Positions 11,283 through 21,714 of a stretch of DNA of 64,000 nt are shown here, piece by piece. A model generated the notes under the pieces. The model had not been told where the DNA came from. It worked only from the letters and a program-made list of their open reading frames with translations, and did no database searches. Positions within the stretch are counted from its first letter, which is position 1. Every line of letters starts with the position of its first letter. Both the position numbers and the translations under genes were made by a program. The stretch spans positions 124,001 to 188,000 of the forward strand of contig JAQFVV010006550.1 in assembly GCA_028023455.1 (NCBI GenBank), written 5' to 3'. Source of the stretch: Epiperipatus broadwayi (lineage: Eukaryota > Onychophora > Udeonychophora > Euonychophora > Peripatidae).

Positions 11283-11505
11283 ATTATGTGATGTGATGTG
11301 ATGTGATGTATTATGGCTTCTCCTTAAACGAAGTCAAGAATATCTCAGCAATTAAGCCCAGATAAACCTGTTAGCCACTTTCTTTTACATTCCCCACTCT
11401 AAATTTACCCATAATCTGCTCTATCCCATTTCCACAACATAATTTTTGTCAACTCTATAACCTTTATATCTAAATCCCCCTTATCTTTTCCCAAACCTAG
11501 CATAA
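11283..11505 (-). repeat. LINE-like 3' end, family L copy 1
   Basis: It shares more than 200 bp with 17795-18010. Read on the minus strand it ends AGAAGCCATAATACATCAC and then (CATCA)n, which looks like a non-LTR retrotransposon 3' terminus with a microsatellite tail. The clade is unknown. Confidence 0.55.
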
Positions 11506-11514
11506 TTATCCAAT

Positions 11515-12030
11515 TATTGCAGATAGAGCACTATCTACTGTTCTGTAATGGAAGTAGAATAATAATAATAACAAATTAAAACATCAGTAAAATAGAATAG
11601 AACCCTCACATAGAGATCCAATACAAATTTAAAGAATTGATTATATAAAATAATATACATAATAAATAATATGTACCTTATACATCTTTATATATATATA
11701 TATATAATTTTCTATTCATTTTTAACAATATGTAATATGTACCTTATACATCTTTATATATATATATATATAATTTTCTATTCATTTTTAACAACCAGTG
11801 AATTAAAAATAAATTAAAAATGAAGGGAAAATTATATAAGGTAGTATACAAGTTCTATAGAGTATATATTATTTACTATGTATATTGTTATGTTATATAG
11901 TCAATTTTGAAATAGTATAGGAGTTTTATATAAGAATTTTATTCTATTTTACTGATGTTCTATTTTGTTACTGTTGTTGTTATTTTACTTCCATTGTAGA
12001 ACACTAGACGATGTTCTATCTTAATAAATG
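11515..12030. repeat. Foldback element M with internal tandem duplication
   Basis: The arms (about 11523-11672 and 11870-12024) pair through ATGGAAGTA, ACATCAGTAAAATAGAA and the AATAATATAC region. The loop contains a 66-bp tandem duplication at 11667-11798 starting TAATATGTACCTTATACAT. Confidence 0.7.
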
Positions 12031-12373
12031 GTTAACATTAAAATAGATGATATAAAGGTGTTATATGTGATTTTTATTATTTATTATAATTTTTGTTACA
12101 ACATTGCGTTTAAGTAAAAAAGCCATTTGCCATTTTCATAGCCTATTTATTTTGTTTAAGAAATATATTTTAAATTTGATTATATTTTGTTAAGTATAAT
12201 ACACACATAGAAAGATGATATGCAACAAATTATAACATTCAAAAGTCCTTGAAAAATGTTTTAATTTTTTTTACCTCCAGGAACAAATATATTTATGTGA
12301 ACAATTGATAATATTTGATTGCCATTATTGACAGTTATATATATATATATAGGAGTGCATTGATCATTTTACA

Positions 12374-12813
12374 AAGCTTTATTTTTAAGTGCTATAAAAG
12401 AGGGCATTTAAAATCTCTATTTAAATTAATCACCATCCCCAGACCAATTGGTTTTGAGCTTTTGGCTCACTTCAGTGAGGAGGTAGGATATTCAGACACT
12501 AGATCCAAAATATCAACTCAAAAGCCAGCACTTATCTTTTATGTTACTATCAAGTAGAAAATCTGAAAATTTTAGACATGTAAATGTCTTTAAATCAAGC
12601 TAACTAACTTAAATAGCTATATGGGTCTGAAAACAGTTCAGCCTCACCACATATTAATAGCCTTTGTAATATAACATCGACAAAACCTAAGCATCAAGGG
12701 CAAAATTATGATAAAAATAAAGCAAGTCATATATAGCATGATTTATTTTAAGCTTATATAAATATGCAATAAAGAAAGTACTTGATTTCTCTACCAAGCT
12801 TTATTTTTAAGTG
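12374..12813 (-). repeat. Family G element with perfect 18-bp flanking repeat
   Basis: The 18-mer AAGCTTTATTTTTAAGTG occurs at 12374-12391 and again at 12796-12813, bracketing about 404 bp. The interior matches 52925-53250 in order: CCAGACCA, CACTTCAGTGAGG, AAATAGC(C)ATATGGG, AATCAAG. A target-site duplication of this length points to retroposition. Confidence 0.6.
12431..12495 (-). ncRNA. Decayed hammerhead ribozyme, family G copy 1
   Basis: On the minus strand CCTCA precedes CTGAAGT (A9 changed). Stem II is GAGC/GCTC, followed by AAAA in place of GAAA. Stem III is the palindrome ACCAATTGGT, then C completes a GUC cleavage triplet and TGGGG follows. CCTCA pairs with TGGGG as stem I. Two core changes make activity doubtful. 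Confidence 0.45.
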
Positions 12814-12814
12814 T

Positions 12815-14460
12815 CGTAATTTGACTAATATCCAGTGTTTTCCAATAACATGGTGATTGTTTCTCCAAGCTGTCTGCACTGACATCTCTAAATGAACATT
12901 ATAATTATGTAGAAACATAGTTTATCCATTTACCACAAAAATGTTAATGTTCTAGAAGGTCCGGATTACAATTATGACATGAAATATGACAATGTGTTTT
13001 TTATCTGCATCAATTATCATCAGTCGTCTCAATACCTTCACAAAATCATGCACATATTCTTGTGAAGCATGGCTTCATTGTCAGGCATAGTTTGAACTAT
13101 TTCAACCATTTCTGTAGCATTTTTTTTCAAATTCAAAATAAAATTAAATAGATAAGTATATGTTCATTGTGGATTAAGTACAAAACACATTATGACTCAT
13201 GACCCAGCAATGCTAGCACCTTAGAAACTTTGTTGTGAGTAGCTAAACTGTGATCCAGAGGTGGCACTACAAGCAGTTTGTAGCAAGAACCAATCACCTT
13301 TACATTGGAGCACGATGGGTATACCAAAAGGGTATGTAAATATACTTTAAAATACGAGTATAATTTTAAAGTCTATACACCTGCATCCATATTGCTCACC
13401 TTCATTTCACACTTTTGTTGTCTTTGTGATGCTTATCCACATTTGTATCAATGTTTACTACTGATTGGATAGATTTTGTTTTATAACGTTTCATTTAATA
13501 TTATTTTCAGCCACACACCCCAAAGTGCTTCAAAATCAGTATGGATAAAAGTTTGCCATATTGTTTTCCAAGTTTTCCAAGGTATGGAGAGAGATGCCAA
13601 TTTGTGTCTTTACTGTCAAAGTGAATAGCAAACAAAAAAAATTATAAAATGTTTCAAAGAGAAAAATTACTGAAATAAACTGATATTTTATTGAATTTAT
13701 GGCACGGAAGTGAGATTTGGATCTCGTTGTTGATGTAACAAAAAAGCCTTAGAAAAAATTTATTTTAAAAATACTCCATAAAATTATAAAAATATAAAGT
13801 CAAGATCATTAAAGCAATCAATATGATCTTTATACAATCTACTATTAATAATAGTCATAAGGAAATAATCTCCAATATATGCACTGATTCATTAAAACCT
13901 TCATTCTCTCATTTCTAAATGCTTAAGATTGGCCTATATATATAAATTTAGGTAAAAAAGATAAAGTGGATTTGTTCTTATCTTTTCAAAGACTCTATTT
14001 TGTGTTTAGAGTGAGAATATTCCTCAACTTTATAGATTCACATAGCAAGCATTTGTAGCAGAAGTGATTCCCTTATGTCTATTACAAATAAAACTTGGTG
14101 CTAGATAAATAATTAGTTAGAATTTACTATTATAAAATCACATTATTGGTTGTATATACAAAGTGAATAAATGACAGAAAGATATTTAGAAAAATATTTT
14201 ATGATAACCGTGAACACGGTTTTCATGAGAGAAGCAAACTTTACATACATTATTAAGATTATCTCAAAAGTCCTTTACAAGAGTGCAATATTAATCACAT
14301 TTATTGGAAAGTATGACTGATGATCGAATTCAGTGGAGAGCTATAATTAGACAGGAAAGTGGATGTTCTTGAGAGAGAGAAGTTTGCTGCAAATGAAATT
14401 AAAAGATAATATTGCAAAATATAGAAATAGCAGAATATTGGATCAATATGTTCTAAGCAA
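12815..14460. other. No gene seen
   Basis: AT-rich sequence over 1.6 kb. I find no repeat match, no protein-like frame and no RNA fold that I trust. Confidence 0.4.
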
Positions 14461-14464
14461 ATAA

Positions 14465-14685
14465 ACATCACATGACCATCACCTCTTAGATCTAGGTGCA
14501 GTGCTCTCAGATCCAAGGCTCATCACTGACAAGGCCACAAGCCAGAAACTAGTCTCATGATATTGGATGAGTAAGCACTAGATGGCGATTTTATGCACAA
14601 GCCTTCTGGCATCCATTGATTACTCTAGCTTGCTGTGTGTAGCAATACGTATAGTGAGTTTTGCCTGTTTTAGCAACATGTTCTG
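14465..14685 (+). repeat. Family F element, copy 1
   Basis: It contains the family F landmarks in order: CAGTGCTCTCAGATCC, the hammerhead segment, TTGGATGAGTA, GCACTAGATG, TTTTATGCACAAGCCTTCTG, CATCCATTGATTACTCT, and GAGTTTTGCCTGTTTTA. The left end ACATCACATGACCATCAC is the inverse of the usual right end of the family. Confidence 0.75.
14510..14570 (+). ncRNA. Hammerhead ribozyme, family F copy 1, one core change
   Basis: The core reads CTGACAA (G8 changed to A). It is followed by a GGC/GCC stem II with loop CACAA, intact GAAA, and the cleavage triplet GTC. The distal stem I pair ATCCAA/TTGGAT is intact. The G8 change should impair cleavage. Confidence 0.5.
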
Positions 14686-14689
14686 TATG

Positions 14690-15520
14690 TGGTTATATTT
14701 GTGTTTCACAGATTGTTTTGTATAATCATTGCAAACTAATCTTTTTTTTTTTTTACCACATTTCACATTCCTTTCAAAATGTTGCGGTTTTGCTTTAATA
14801 TTCATTTCAGAAAATAAGTATATCTTCCTTCTTCTGGTAGTCATACCATTAATCTTATTTATTCTAATTTCAAGGTACATTTTGTGCCTCTATTTTGCAC
14901 AATAAAATTTCCTAACTAGAAAAAATGTGTTGATATTAAGTTAATCACTTCTATCTTTTTTGTTTATATTAAATCTTGTTATATTTTTAGTTTTTCTTAT
15001 TTGCCATTACAATTATGTTAAAATTCTATTTATTTTTAATTTTTTTGTAATTTGTAAAATTATGCTTATTTAATTTTTATAAATTATTAGCATGTATTCT
15101 TATTTAATTATTATATATAATTATAATTTAGTTGTTTATATATCTTTTAAATAAATGTCTACCAAAAATATATAGCTCAAGATATTACAAAAAATGTACC
15201 AAATTCATATGACAACTTTTGGTTAACCAGCTACACTCAGATAGCTTAGGCCATTAGCATATGATGGACTATTTTCTTGATTTAAAATTAAATGGTTTTT
15301 TTAAAAAAAATCGAACTTGAATTAAGTTTTTTAAATACATTCACCTGTAAAACAGAGTCCACTAGCTAGTATGTAATGTAATACTTCAAGTGATGTTACT
15401 CTCCTCTCTTCTCATATTGCTGACCTGGGTAGTGGTGGTACTAGCATGAAAACCAATCCTGGTTCATTTATATTTATGTAATTTAAGATGACACTTTAAC
15501 CAACTAGGATATTAAAACAG
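14690..15520. other. No gene seen
   Basis: AT-rich; an 11-base T run near 14743. Confidence 0.4.
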
Positions 15521-15617
15521 GAAAAACTTTCTGTACTGTAGTGCCACTCAGTGCAAACCAGAATAATCATTGGATGCCAGAAGGCTTTTGCATAAAATCC
15601 CTATCTAGTGCCTACTC

Positions 15618-15672
15618 ATCCAATATCCCCAGACTAGTTTCTGGCTTATGGCCTTCATCAGTGATTATTCTG
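15618..15672 (-). ncRNA. Hammerhead ribozyme, family F
   Basis: The minus strand has intact CTGATGA, a GGC/GCC stem II with loop CATAA, intact GAAA, ACTAGT as a minimal stem III, and the GTC triplet followed by TGGGG. The upstream partner of stem I is replaced here (AATCA instead of CCTCA), so the copy may no longer fold. Confidence 0.5.
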
Positions 15673-16002
15673 GCTTGCTGTGAGTGGCACTACTGTATGG
15701 AGAGTTTTGCCTGTTTTAATAACAGTTATGAGCAAACATAAGAAATGATCATGTGATGTTTTGTGGTTTAATACCAATCCTACCTAGTAGGATAGTGGTG
15801 GCTATGGTTATTAAAGAACAGAAGACACTAAAATGTATGAGTACTGAACTGAGTTCAGACCTATATGGCTACATAAGCTAATGATCTTTGAGAATATTAT
15901 TGTATTTTCAATTTTATTCTCATAGTTTTGTAGTTAAGTAGAGATAAAAGGTGGCTGCTGGAGGGTTGCATTAGATCCTGAAATCTAGATGCAATGTTCT
16001 CA

Positions 16003-16065
16003 GATCCAAGACTCCTCACTGATAAAGGCTAAAAGCTAGAATCTAGTCTGAGGATATTGGATGAG
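16003..16065 (+). ncRNA. Decayed hammerhead ribozyme, family F
   Basis: Stem I is perfect: CCTCA pairs with TGAGG and ATCCAA with TTGGAT, so the TGGGG of other copies is changed without losing pairing. The core is CTGATAA (G8 lost), with GAAT in place of GAAA and an intact GTC. Confidence 0.45.
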
Positions 16066-16221
16066 TATGCACTAGATAGGGATTTTATGCACAAGCCTTC
16101 TGGCATCCATTGATTACTCTGGCTTGCACTGAGTGGCACTACTGTATGGAGAGTTTTGTTGGTTTTAATAACAGTTATGAGCAAGCATAAGAAGTGGTGT
16201 TCATGTGATGTTTGGAAGCTA

Positions 16222-16395
16222 GGATATTCAGTATTCATAAATCTAAAGGGTCACATATTCAATTTCCATGTTAGATCTGTTGATAGTTATGCCAGCAACA
16301 CCTATAAAAGAAAGAATACCTTTCAAAATGTTGTTTTACATAGTAGCCTGTGTGATATTACCAATGGTTAAATGAATTTGAAAAGTTTCAATAAA
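16222..16395 (+). repeat. Family I SINE-like fragment
   Basis: It aligns with the right arm of the element at 19440-20695: TATTCA, AATCTAAAG, TTTCCATGTTAGA, CAGCAACACCTATA, CTGTGTGATATTAC. The tRNA head is truncated and the hammerhead segment is degraded. Confidence 0.5.
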
Positions 16396-16570
16396 GATCA
16401 AGTTGTTTAAAGACCTGTAATAATTAATTCTAGATGATGGACATAAACCAACATAAAGTTACAAATAAAACATCATCATAAACTTTTACACAATTATACC
16501 ACCATTTTTTTACTTACTTAAATTTAAATAATAATCCTAATAATGTTCAAGGCTAAATAGGCTTATAAAT

Positions 16571-16732
16571 GTAAATTCATTGATAGCAGTCAACACTTAG
16601 ACATTACCAATATCAATAATAATCAGTAATCTCAATCTGTTGTCAAGGTGGTTACCATGACAATGGATTGAGATTATTGATTGTTATTGATATTGGTAAT
16701 GTTTAAGTGTTGACTGCTTTTAATGAATTTAC
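16571..16732. repeat. Foldback family H
   Basis: Arms 16571-16648 and 16656-16732 are nearly perfect inverted copies, carrying GTCAACACTTAGACATTACC and TCAATAATAATCA. The loop is under 10 bases. A half copy lies at 918-960. Confidence 0.8.
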
Positions 16733-16739
16733 TTAAAGA

Positions 16740-17308
16740 ATTATATATCTTTTGAAATTATTGGTACCATTTTTATAACATGCATATATTTATAATTACA
16801 CAATTTCACATTAATAATTAGTAATAATTTTTAAAATGTAAAGTTATTAATATTTTTGACTCAGTTATATACTTTAATTTTGCATTGAACATTTTATATA
16901 TATATATAATAAAAATAAATGTACAACTTTCTCAAGCTGCATTTTAATTTTCTAGGGGTGCAGTTTTTTGAACAGCCTTACAATCACAAATTTTATGTTG
17001 TTGTTTTTTTTATTTTATTGAAAAACAAATGTGACAAATATAAATTTAAATATAAAGAGTAGCCTTAAAAATTATAAGTTAATTTTGAAAATGAAGAAAA
17101 GAGTAATAAACTGAAAAATATAATAAAAACAATACATTTCATTTTAGCTTTTAGGACAAAAAATTATTTTCAGCAAAATCAAATTTATTACACTAATTTT
17201 CTATCATTAAAACAAATTTTTATAAATAATATAATAAGGCAATGAAATTATTTTTTAAAATAGCAAGATTCCATTTACAATAAAGAGTCAAATAATAACA
17301 ATTATGAT
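16740..17308. other. No gene seen
   Basis: AT-rich; nothing recognised. Confidence 0.4.
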
Positions 17309-17311
17309 ATT

Positions 17312-17500
17312 TAAAACAGTGCAAATTCTCCATACTGTAGTGCTACCTAATGTAAACCTTAGTAATCAAATCAATGAATGCAAAAAGGTTTGTGCATAAA
17401 ATCTTTATCTAATCTTGTCCAAAATCTTCATAGTAGTTTCTATTTTAAGGGTTTCATCAATGAGGAGCCTTGTATCTGAGAGCACAGCACCTAGATTTGG
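17312..17500 (-). repeat. Family F element, decayed copy
   Basis: Landmarks CTGTAGTGCTACCTAATG, AAAAGGTTTGTGCATAAAAT, TTTCATCAATGAGGAGCC and ATCTGAGAGCACAGCACC follow family F order. The hammerhead core on the minus strand (17418-17480) reads TTGATGA and has lost stem II pairing. Confidence 0.65.
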
Positions 17501-17794
17501 TGAGGTATTTTTTCCTTGCCCATGACTTACTGTTTTATGTTTTATATTTTGCTTGGCTTGGTATTCTTCAAAACAAAAAATATGTTCAAATAAAATCTGA
17601 ATCAAAACATTATACATTTACACCCCCCCCCTTCTCAAAAAAATGAAAGTCTTGTTTAGTTTTATAAAAATGAATATAAACAAACTATATATAAACTTAT
17701 GATTTTTAACTTCTAGAATTAAACCAGAGCAGAGATTATCAACATTACTATTTTTGAAGATATTGCCATGTGAAAACAGACATTCATTGTTTGC

Positions 17795-18010
17795 TTTTTG
17801 ATGTGATGTGATGTATTGTGGCTTCTCCTTAAACGAAGTCAAGAATATTTCAGCAATTATGTCCAGATAAACCTGTTAGTCACTTTATTTTCCATTCCCC
17901 ACTCTAAATTTCCCCATATTCTGCTCCATCCCATTTCCACAACATAATCTTTGTCAACTCTATAACTTTTATATCTAAATCCCCTTTATCTTTTCCCAAA
18001 CCCAGCATAA
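17795..18010 (-). repeat. LINE-like 3' end, family L copy 2
   Basis: Close copy of 11283-11505, including the (GATGT)n start, CTCCTTAAACGAAGTCAAGA and the ATCTTTTCCCAAACC end. Confidence 0.6.
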
Positions 18011-18014
18011 AAAC

Positions 18015-18575
18015 CAATAATTCACTTTCTGTATAATCACTTTTTTCATATTTATTCTTCCATAACTTCATTATATTATTATATTATTATTATTTGAATA
18101 ATATTGCCATCTAGTGATTTTCGTTGGAATTAATATATCAATTTATATCTTAGCTCAAGGTTTTGCTATCAAATGAATGCAAAACTTTCAATCCAATGCT
18201 GAGATAATTGCAATTGAACATTCTATGCCAAGCAAAAGTAATGACACAAAACTATACAAAGTGATAAAGAGAGTAATTACATTATAATGTATTCTTTCCA
18301 TGTGCAGTTGGTATACTATAATTTTTAAATCAGATATTAGTTTACAAAATGTTGATTAGTCCAATATATAGTTCAAACTGATCCAACCTCATTAAAATGA
18401 CATTTCATACACTGTTGATGTCTTTCTGAGTCTTTGAATTATAAATCTGAATAAGCAACATTGAATTAATATTATCTGATCTAATATTGATTTTTCTTTC
18501 ATTTGTATTTGAAATCCAAGTTTGCATATGTTTGTTCATATGTTTAATGGTGGTTTCTTTTTTTTTTATAATCTA
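18015..18575. other. No gene seen
   Basis: AT-rich, with a small (ATT)n run near 18075. Confidence 0.4.
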
Positions 18576-18577
18576 AT

Positions 18578-19138
18578 ACAAAAATATTTAGAGAAAAGCT
18601 TTAATCAAACCTTTAATTTTCATGGTAAGCCAGCATACTTTCAACTACTTAATAATCATTCTTATAGCATTGTTTATACGAGGCACTTATGATATTTACT
18701 AGAGAACAAACAAGGCATAGAATTTACTTAAAATTTGAATTGTAAATAAGTACAGTTATGAGAGCCACTTTTGAAAGGGGAACGAAGGATTCATTTTTGT
18801 TGATTATATGTCTGTTCATGGCAATATGCCAAGCATCTTTCACTTTACATTTGGCATAGTGATGTTTGGAACACACAATGCTGGCAGATGTTAGTTCAAA
18901 GCTGTGGCCAAGTTTGAATTCATATTCAAAGAAAATGGATTTGGTTTCAGTGTGCTCTTTGATGTGATTATATAAGTATTTGTGTTGTGCAATTTGGATG
19001 GACATCAGCCTTGTTTATTCTCTAATAAATATCATAAGTCCCTCTTACAATCTGTGCTTTGAGGATGACTATTTAGTAGTCAGGCATACCATTCTAATTG
19101 AAGATCAAATTAAAGCTTTTCTCTAAATATTTTTGTAT
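18578..19138 (-). repeat. Foldback element N enclosing a Penelope-like fragment
   Basis: The ends AAATATTTAGAGAAAAGCTTT and its complement, then TTACTAGAGAACAAACAAGGC and its complement, form arms of about 130 bp around the open frame at 18724-19005. The inner arms hold a hairpin (TGACTA/TAGTCA in one arm, followed by GAAAG in the other) that resembles a degraded hammerhead. Confidence 0.55.
18724..19005 (-). pseudogene. GIY-YIG-type C-terminal domain of a Penelope-like retroelement
   Basis: The frame has no ATG-independent support, but its residues follow the pattern found after the YIG half of retroelement GIY-YIG domains: HIKEH, a GH pair followed by F, ASIVCSK, AKCKVKDAWHIA, IINKNES, PLSK. 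The fragment at 45041-45246 shows the same pattern, and the two are visibly homologous. The catalytic N-terminal half and the reverse transcriptase are absent. Another retroelement with this domain cannot be excluded. Confidence 0.5.
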
Positions 19139-19149
19139 GTATTTATTCT

Positions 19150-19320
19150 TTGATTTACACTTTGGAGATAAAGTACATTAAAGTTTTGACATTACTTTAT
19201 AATCTAAAGCTGGGTGTGATTTTGGTGAATTTCACCATAATCATAGCTATGATTGAGCTTCAGAAGTGTACTCAGTTTTAGATTATAAAAAGAAAGAAAC
19301 TACTTCATTGTGCATAGGAA
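19150..19320. repeat. Foldback element, family B copy 2
   Basis: Arms contain ATAATCTAAAGCTG and its partner TTTTAGATTATAAAAAGA, followed by AAGAAACTACTTCATTGTGC as in the element at 1101. Confidence 0.5.
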
Positions 19321-19528
19321 GAAAACATTAAAAAAATGATTATTATCTAATTTAAGAATTTTATTAAATCTAGTATAGGTTTGAAGAATGTATTGAAATG
19401 TAATTTGGAAAAGTCATGCATTGATCTTTATTCATTAGGTATATTTAATTGAATTTATATGTTGGACTATTTCTATCATCTAATATAAGTATTGAATGTC
19501 TTTAGAAAAAATTAGTTTTGTTTAAATA

Positions 19529-20260
19529 CTAGCAGAACCTGGCCACACATTGCTGTGTCTCAGTCTAGTTAAATGGAATAGAAAGAAAAGAGAAAGCACA
19601 GATTTCTAACATGTTTAATTTCATAATGCTTGTGGGTATACAATATTTTTGTTGTTCCATTGTCTCTGCAGATATAGAGATTGTCTGGTTTGCCGACTCT
19701 AAAACATGCAACATATAATTGTCCATGTGAGAAGCAATCCATGTCTAGATCTAAACTGCACAATTCTAAAGATTGGTCCTGACCTTTGTTGATGGTGATT
19801 GCAAACGCCAATCGAATTGGGAATTGTAATCTCTTAAATTGAAATAACATATCCGTTGCAATCATAGGAATGTGAGAAATGAGGACATCTTCACCTTTGA
19901 AAGGTCTTGTCAATATTGTTGCTTCTAAGACAAGTTGCTCCTTAGAATAGATCGTTCACTCAGCCAATTATGATTCTTATAATTCGTTTGAACACTTTTT
20001 CAAACAATTCTTCTTTTGACATCACTAAATTGCAGAAGTAAAAACAAAATGAAAAACAATGAAAAAAATAAACTATACTCACGAAATTACCTGTCACAGG
20101 TGTGACATATATGTATTATTAGGTATATAAATAGTAGGTACACACAAACATGCGCGTATTCGAATGCAATGTTGTGTCAAAATTTCAAAGCAATCGGTGA
20201 AGAACTTTCGGAGATTTAAGATTTTGAACAAAGAAACATTTGCATTTTTATTTATATAGA
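19529..20260 (-). mobile_element. Deleted Helitron
   Basis: On the minus strand the element starts TCTATATAAATAAAAATG, a very common Helitron 5' end. It ends with the ACACA/TGTGT hairpin, then GGCCAGGTTCTG and CTAG, followed by T. It sits between A and T with no target duplication. The right unit of the host repeat (20560-20650) and 36321 give the uninterrupted site, TTTAAATATTCCAAAT. The interior retains only the end of the helicase. Confidence 0.85.
19569..19955 (-). pseudogene. Helitron Rep/helicase, C-terminal Pif1-like fragment
   Basis: About 128 residues are open from a TGA at 19956. They include LEATILTRPFKGEDVL, FQFKRLQFPIRLAFAITINK and FSHGQLYVACFRVGKPDNLYI. The RLAFAxTINKxQGQS and HGQLYVAxSR strings are the last helicase motifs of Helitron Pif1-like proteins; here Q-G-Q is changed to Q-D-Q. 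The Rep nuclease and helicase motifs I-IV are missing, so it is a passenger remnant. Confidence 0.8.
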
Positions 20261-20305
20261 TTTCAAATATATTCAAGTGTTATTAATAGCACGCAGATTA
20301 GTAAA

Positions 20306-20362
20306 TGCACAGTAATTTCAAGAGATATTATTCTACTCTCTTCTTCAGATATTGCTGGCTGA
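20306..20362 (-). ncRNA. Hammerhead-like motif in family I copy 1
   Basis: The minus strand reads CTGAAGA (a legal CUGANGA), then the stem AGAGA/TCTCT, one extra T, and GAAA. In the copy at 36731 the same stem reads TGAGG/CCTCA, so pairing is kept through base changes. The extra base and the degraded stem III lower confidence. Confidence 0.45.
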
Positions 20363-20982
20363 CCAGTGACAGTACTAGCATGGGAATCGATCCTGGACCC
20401 TAAATTATTGAAGATTTCATTTTAAGGTAACACTATAACCAACCGAGTACTTGGTAGGATGGCTCATTTGGTTAGAGCATTACCTTAAAATTCAATATTC
20501 AAGAATCTAAGGTCCAGGTTCGATTCCCATGTTAGACCAGTAAACTGTGTGCTATTACTAGCAGTTGAACGCATTTGGAATATTTAAATAAAGTTAAATT
20601 TTTCTAAAGACATTCAATATATAATATGAGATGACAGCAATAGTCCAATATATAAATGCAACTACAATACAATCATCACAAACATTCAGGAAAACACCAG
20701 GTGCATTTAATCTTTAATGCAATATTTAAATATATATCTTGGATTTTCAAAAATGCTAATACTTTCAAACTTTAAAGTGATTATTATTTACTAATGTGGA
20801 ATGATATTATAATGATATCTAAAAATGTGTGAATTGTATAAGTGGTACTACGAATTTGAATTTATTGAAGCGGTCATATATATACATATATATATATTGC
20901 TATTAAGTTGAAAATATTATGACATTTAAAAACAAAATTTAATATAAAAAAAATGTAATTTTATTATTAAAATGGTATGTGT

Positions 20983-21003
20983 AAAAAAAAAAAAGGGGGG
21001 GGG
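20983..21003 (+). repeat. A12-G9 homopolymer junction
   Basis: Twelve A run directly into nine G. An A12-G11 junction occurs at 62569-62591. Confidence 0.9.
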
Positions 21004-21310
21004 TTCAAATTAGCAAAGAAAGTTTAACTTTCTAAATTAATTAATTAAAAATCCAATTGATATTAAAAGAATGTATAAATTAAATTCTAATTTTATAATT
21101 ATTTAGGGAAAGATGTCAAAACATGTAAAATCAGATAAAATCAAAGACATGCGGAATTTAATTAAGAAATGCAATTAGTAAAATTTCAAAATTAAATTGC
21201 ATTAAGATTATATCATATAGGAGGTTTGAACTCAGACATTCAGTCACCCTTCAACTATCCACACTATCTCATACCACTGATACACATGACCACACACATG
21301 TAGAAAAGGT

Positions 21311-21372
21311 AAATAATCACCAATATACGTATTTCCTGCTGAACAAGCACTCATCAGTTGGTCCAGATTATC
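21311..21372 (-). ncRNA. Hammerhead ribozyme, family D copy 1 left arm, core intact
   Basis: Order on the minus strand: GATAATCTGGACCAA, CTGATGA, stem II GTGCT/AGCAG with loop TGTTC, GAAA, mini stem III ATACGTAT, cleavage triplet ATA, TTGGTGATTATTTACC. ACCAA pairs with TTGGT (proximal stem I), and the GATAAT side can pair with the distal AT-rich strand. All invariant core bases are present; the closing pair of stem II is G-G. Confidence 0.6.
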
Positions 21373-21649
21373 ATCTCCACACATATGTATAATCAGTGCT
21401 CAATTAATATTAAGATAGCAAACCCTCATACTTTAATGGACAGGCTTCAATCTACTCCAACCTTCAACTCTTCAGCACTCCATAACATTGAGATAATCAT
21501 GGCATCAGCTTGGGATTTGAGCTTTCCACCATCAGAAATGTTATGGATGGCTGAAGAGTTTGAGGTTGGACTAGATTGAAGCCTGTCCATTAAAGTATGA
21601 GGGTTTGCTATCTCATAAAATGAGCACAGATTATATATATATGGGAGAT

Positions 21650-21714
21650 GATAATCCAGACCAACTGATGAGTGCTGGTTCAGCCTGAAATACGTGTATT
21701 GGTGATTATTTATC
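21650..21714 (+). ncRNA. Hammerhead ribozyme, family D copy 1 right arm, core intact
   Basis: CCAA precedes CTGATGA. Stem II uses GCTG/CAGC, followed by GAAA, stem III ATA/TGT around CG, and the cleavage triplet GTA, then TTGGTGATTATTTATC. Stem I ACCAA/TTGGT is intact, with an internal loop as in natural tertiary-stabilised hammerheads. Weak point: the outer pairs of stem II are mismatched. Confidence 0.6.

Larger units (their letters stand above)
15526..16235. repeat. Long family F element with two inverted F arms
   Basis: A minus-oriented F arm (15526-15745) and a plus-oriented F arm (15975-16235) flank about 200 bp of internal sequence. That internal part (about 15800-15960: TACTGAACTG, CATAGTTTTGTAGTTAAG, GGTGGCTGCTGGAG) is homologous to 50360-50520 in the element at 50170. 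This looks like the fullest form of the family. Confidence 0.7.
19440..20695. repeat. Family I element: head-to-head tRNA-headed SINE units
   Basis: Two oppositely oriented units meet near 20455. Each has a tRNA-like head at the centre (plus unit: A-box GGCTCATTTGGTTAGAGC, B-box GGTTCGATTCC). Their tails run outward and end at ATATGTTGGACTATT on the left and AATAGTCCAATATA on the right. A Helitron has been inserted in the left unit. Related elements are at 24293 and 36199. Confidence 0.65.
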
